From Faecalibacterium sp. UBA1771 (GTDB lineage Bacteria; Bacillota; Clostridia; Oscillospirales; Ruminococcaceae), in assembly GCA_002315315.1 (NCBI GenBank), contig DCGT01000011.1:52689-58805 (forward strand): a DNA stretch of 6,117 bases, given 5' to 3'. The notes under the pieces were generated by a model. It saw only the letters and a program-made list of their open reading frames with translations, was not told the DNA's origin and made no database searches. Numbering within the stretch: position 1 is the stretch's first letter; each line of letters opens with the position of its first letter. The position numbers and the translations under genes were made by a program. Below are positions 5,068 to 6,117 of this stretch, in pieces.

Positions 5068-5076
5068 ATTTTTCAT
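5048..5076 (-). promoter_or_regulatory. Candidate promoter of the histidine phosphatase gene, overlapping the XRE promoter
   Basis: On the minus strand ATGAAA (5076-5071) and TATACT (5053-5048) are 17 bases apart, 4 of 6 and 5 of 6 to consensus. It lies face to face with the plus-strand promoter at 5039-5067, so polymerase could occupy only one at a time. The start point would be near 5041, about 70 bases before the ATG at 4973. Confidence 0.35.
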
Positions 5077-5100
5077 AACGCTTTATAGGGGTCAGTCTTT

Positions 5101-5778
5101 ATGGCGGAAGCAGCCTTCAACAGAATATTGACGCTGCTGCGTAAGGAACGCGGGATTACGCAAAAGGAAGCAGCTCAGGAGCTCGGGGTTTCGCAGGCTC
5201 TGCTGTCCCATTACGAAAAGGGAATCAGAGAATGCGGACTTGATTTTGTTGTGCACGCCGCAGATTTTTACGGCGTATCCTGTGACTATCTGCTCGGCCG
5301 TTCACCCGACCGAAGCGGTCTCACACTGTCGGTCGACGATATCCCGGATTCCGATGACAAGACAGACAACCGTTTCAAAGGCAGTATTGCCGCCGTGCTC
5401 AATAAAAAGCTTATCGCCAACTCGCTCAATATTTTATTTGACTATCTACAGCGCAGCTCCAACCGTGAGCTTATAGGCGGCGTTTCCAACTACATAATGC
5501 TTTCCGTTTACCGTATGTTCCGCAAGCTGTTTGCCGCCAATTCCAAGAACCAGAAGACGATGTTTTCCGTTTCCGACAAAAAGGCAACCCGTTTTACCGA
5601 TGCAGAGATGATGCTTATCGAGACGAAAATTGACGATGCGTTAGATGATATGCGTGACAGCCCGCTGTTTGAGATTACGACCGAGAAGCTTAACGACAGC
5701 TATCCGCTCTATGCAAGCTCACTTTTGAATTTAATTCAATTAAGCGAAAAGTCGATAAACGATGATACCTCAAAATAG
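5101..5778 (+). CDS. XRE-family helix-turn-helix transcriptional regulator with helical C-terminal domain
   Basis: A 225-residue DNA-binding regulator. Seen: an N-terminal HTH_XRE domain (about 7-66) with RKERGITQKEAAQELGVSQ and ALLSHYEKGIRE giving helices 2-4, ending in YGVSCDYLLGR. An acidic linker follows (78-88, DDIPDSDDKTD). The C-terminal part (about 92-225) has no membrane span or motif I recognise and looks mainly helical (NSLNILFDYL, YIMLSVYRMFRKLF, IETKIDDALDDM). It may dimerise or bind a ligand. No peptidase or sugar-binding signature is visible. The ATG at 5101 follows AGGGG (5087-5091) by 9 bases. It is monocistronic, with a near-consensus promoter and its own terminator. Targets are unknown. 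Autoregulation and control of the divergent phosphatase are the simplest guesses. Confidence 0.85.
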   Translation: MAEAAFNRILTLLRKERGITQKEAAQELGVSQALLSHYEKGIRECGLDFVVHAADFYGVSCDYLLGRSPDRSGLTLSVDDIPDSDDKTDNRFKGSIAAVLNKKLIANSLNILFDYLQRSSNRELIGGVSNYIMLSVYRMFRKLFAANSKNQKTMFSVSDKKATRFTDAEMMLIETKIDDALDDMRDSPLFEITTEKLNDSYPLYASSLLNLIQLSEKSINDDTSK

Positions 5779-5792
5779 TATAGATTGACTTC

Positions 5793-5815
5793 AACCCGCC
5801 GTAAGGCGGGTTTTT
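5793..5815 (+). terminator. Intrinsic terminator of the XRE gene
   Basis: AACCCGCC (5793-5800) pairs with GGCGGGTT (5805-5812) around a GTAA tetraloop and runs into TTTTTG. It starts 15 bases after the TAG stop. On the opposite strand the stem is followed by GAAG, so it would not terminate the small minus-strand gene well. Confidence 0.88.
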
Positions 5816-5816
5816 G

Positions 5817-5924
5817 TTATTTCTTTTTCGATAATTTTTTTACTACCGAGACGATAACGATGATAACTGCCATTAAAGCAAACGGTGAATACGGACTTTT
5901 CAGAAATTCATTGATTGTTTCCAC
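5817..5924 (-). CDS. Predicted small single-span membrane protein, 35 residues
   Basis: I do not recognise a family. The reading frame starts at GTG (5924-5922) and ends at TAA (5819-5817), encoding 35 residues. Seen: a short polar N-terminus with METINEFLKSPYSP, a hydrophobic stretch FALMAVIIVIVSVV (15-28), and a very basic end KKLSKKK (29-35). This is the layout of a single membrane helix with the positive end inside. GTGAGG on the minus strand (5939-5934) is a good ribosome site 9 bases before the GTG. The gene is convergent with the XRE gene and lies about 135 bp downstream of the SecA-like end, in the same direction. No promoter of its own is evident, so readthrough is possible. Chance is not excluded for so short a frame, but the ribosome site, helix and charge pattern agree. 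Confidence 0.55.
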   Translation of the reverse strand: METINEFLKSPYSPFALMAVIIVIVSVVKKLSKKK

Positions 5925-5992
5925 AAATAATTACCTCACTAATCACATCTGAAACCGAAGAAAAGAATTCGATGCGACTATCATTATGAGAA

Positions 5993-6048
5993 ATGCACGG
6001 CGTGTGTGCTTGTGAAGGGAATAACCGCTCAAACACCCTGCCGTGCAT
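5993..6048 (-). other. Long imperfect hairpin downstream of the SecA-like gene, possible terminator
   Basis: A perfect 9-bp pair ATGCACGGC (5993-6001) with GCCGTGCAT (6040-6048) continues inward as an interrupted stem (6004-6012 with 6030-6038) to a loop of 17 bases. On the minus strand it begins 12 bases after the SecA-like stop. It is followed by TTTCTC, a poor U-run. It may end or stabilise that transcript, but I cannot match it to a known RNA family. Confidence 0.45.
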
Positions 6049-6060
6049 ATTACAGTATCG

Positions 6061-6117
6061 TTATTCCGACGTTACCTCGGGCGTTCTGCCGTGACAGTTT
6101 TTGTATTTTTTGCCGCT
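6061..6117 (-). CDS. secA: C-terminal end of preprotein translocase ATPase SecA (zinc-binding tail), partial
   Basis: The last 18 codons and the TAA (6063-6061) of a minus-strand gene that enters from the right edge. Seen: SGKKYKNCHGRTPEVTSE. SecA proteins end in a SEC-C zinc motif of the form CxCGSGKKYKxCHG, in which Cys-x-Cys (outside the window) and the Cys-His pair bind zinc. C8 and H9 of the visible fragment are that second pair. This tail binds SecB or phospholipid and ribosome in other bacteria. Other SEC-C proteins share the motif. The spacing and the short tail after it fit SecA best. The ATPase domains are not visible, so the call rests on 18 residues. Confidence 0.75.
   Translation of the reverse strand, partial: SGKKYKNCHGRTPEVTSE

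Noticed and set aside
1..6117. tRNA, rRNA, CRISPR array, transposase or phage genes
   Set aside because: I looked on both strands and saw no spaced direct repeats, cloverleaf sequences, transposase motifs or terminal inverted repeats.

Overview
The window looks like a chromosomal fragment of an anaerobic, moderate-GC Firmicute of class Clostridia, probably near Ruminococcaceae/Oscillospiraceae. The reasons are strong AGGAGG-type ribosome sites, TATAAT-type promoters in AT-rich gaps, [FeFe]-hydrogenase genes, and protein sequences that read like this group. I infer this placement from gene content; I have run no searches.

Left part, minus strand (2-730): the start of an electron-bifurcating hydrogenase operon. 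It holds a HydC/NuoE-like [2Fe-2S] subunit (239-730) followed by the first 61 codons of a GHKL-type ATPase (2-184). The NuoF-like HydB and catalytic HydA usually come next and would lie beyond the left edge.

Centre-left, plus strand (950-4173): a divergent five-gene cassette reads out of the same 219-bp promoter region. It encodes a small DRTGG-family protein, an RsbW/RsbT-like GHKL ATPase overlapping it by one base (TAATG), an [FeFe]-hydrogenase-like iron-sulfur protein, a second small DRTGG-family protein, and a PHP-domain metal-dependent phosphoesterase. The hydrogenase-like protein keeps the four H-cluster cysteines, but the proton-transfer cysteine is Ala and other pocket residues are replaced. 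It also lacks the usual larger catalytic architecture. I therefore read it as a putative H2/redox sensor (HydS-like). The cassette probably senses redox or hydrogen state and tunes the neighbouring hydrogenase. The sensor-to-ATPase-to-output chain is inference, because no classical output domain is visible.

Centre-right (4174-5815): a convergent gap with a strong 11-bp hairpin and a cluster of short palindromes separates the cassette from a minus-strand histidine phosphatase (4305-4973). Divergent from that gene is an XRE-family regulator (5101-5778) with a near-consensus promoter and a clear intrinsic terminator.

Right edge (5817-6117): a predicted 35-residue single-span membrane protein on the minus strand (GTG start, good ribosome site) and a long imperfect hairpin. 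At the very edge are the last 18 codons of a protein whose tail matches the zinc-binding C-terminus of SecA. No tRNA, rRNA, CRISPR array or insertion sequence is visible.
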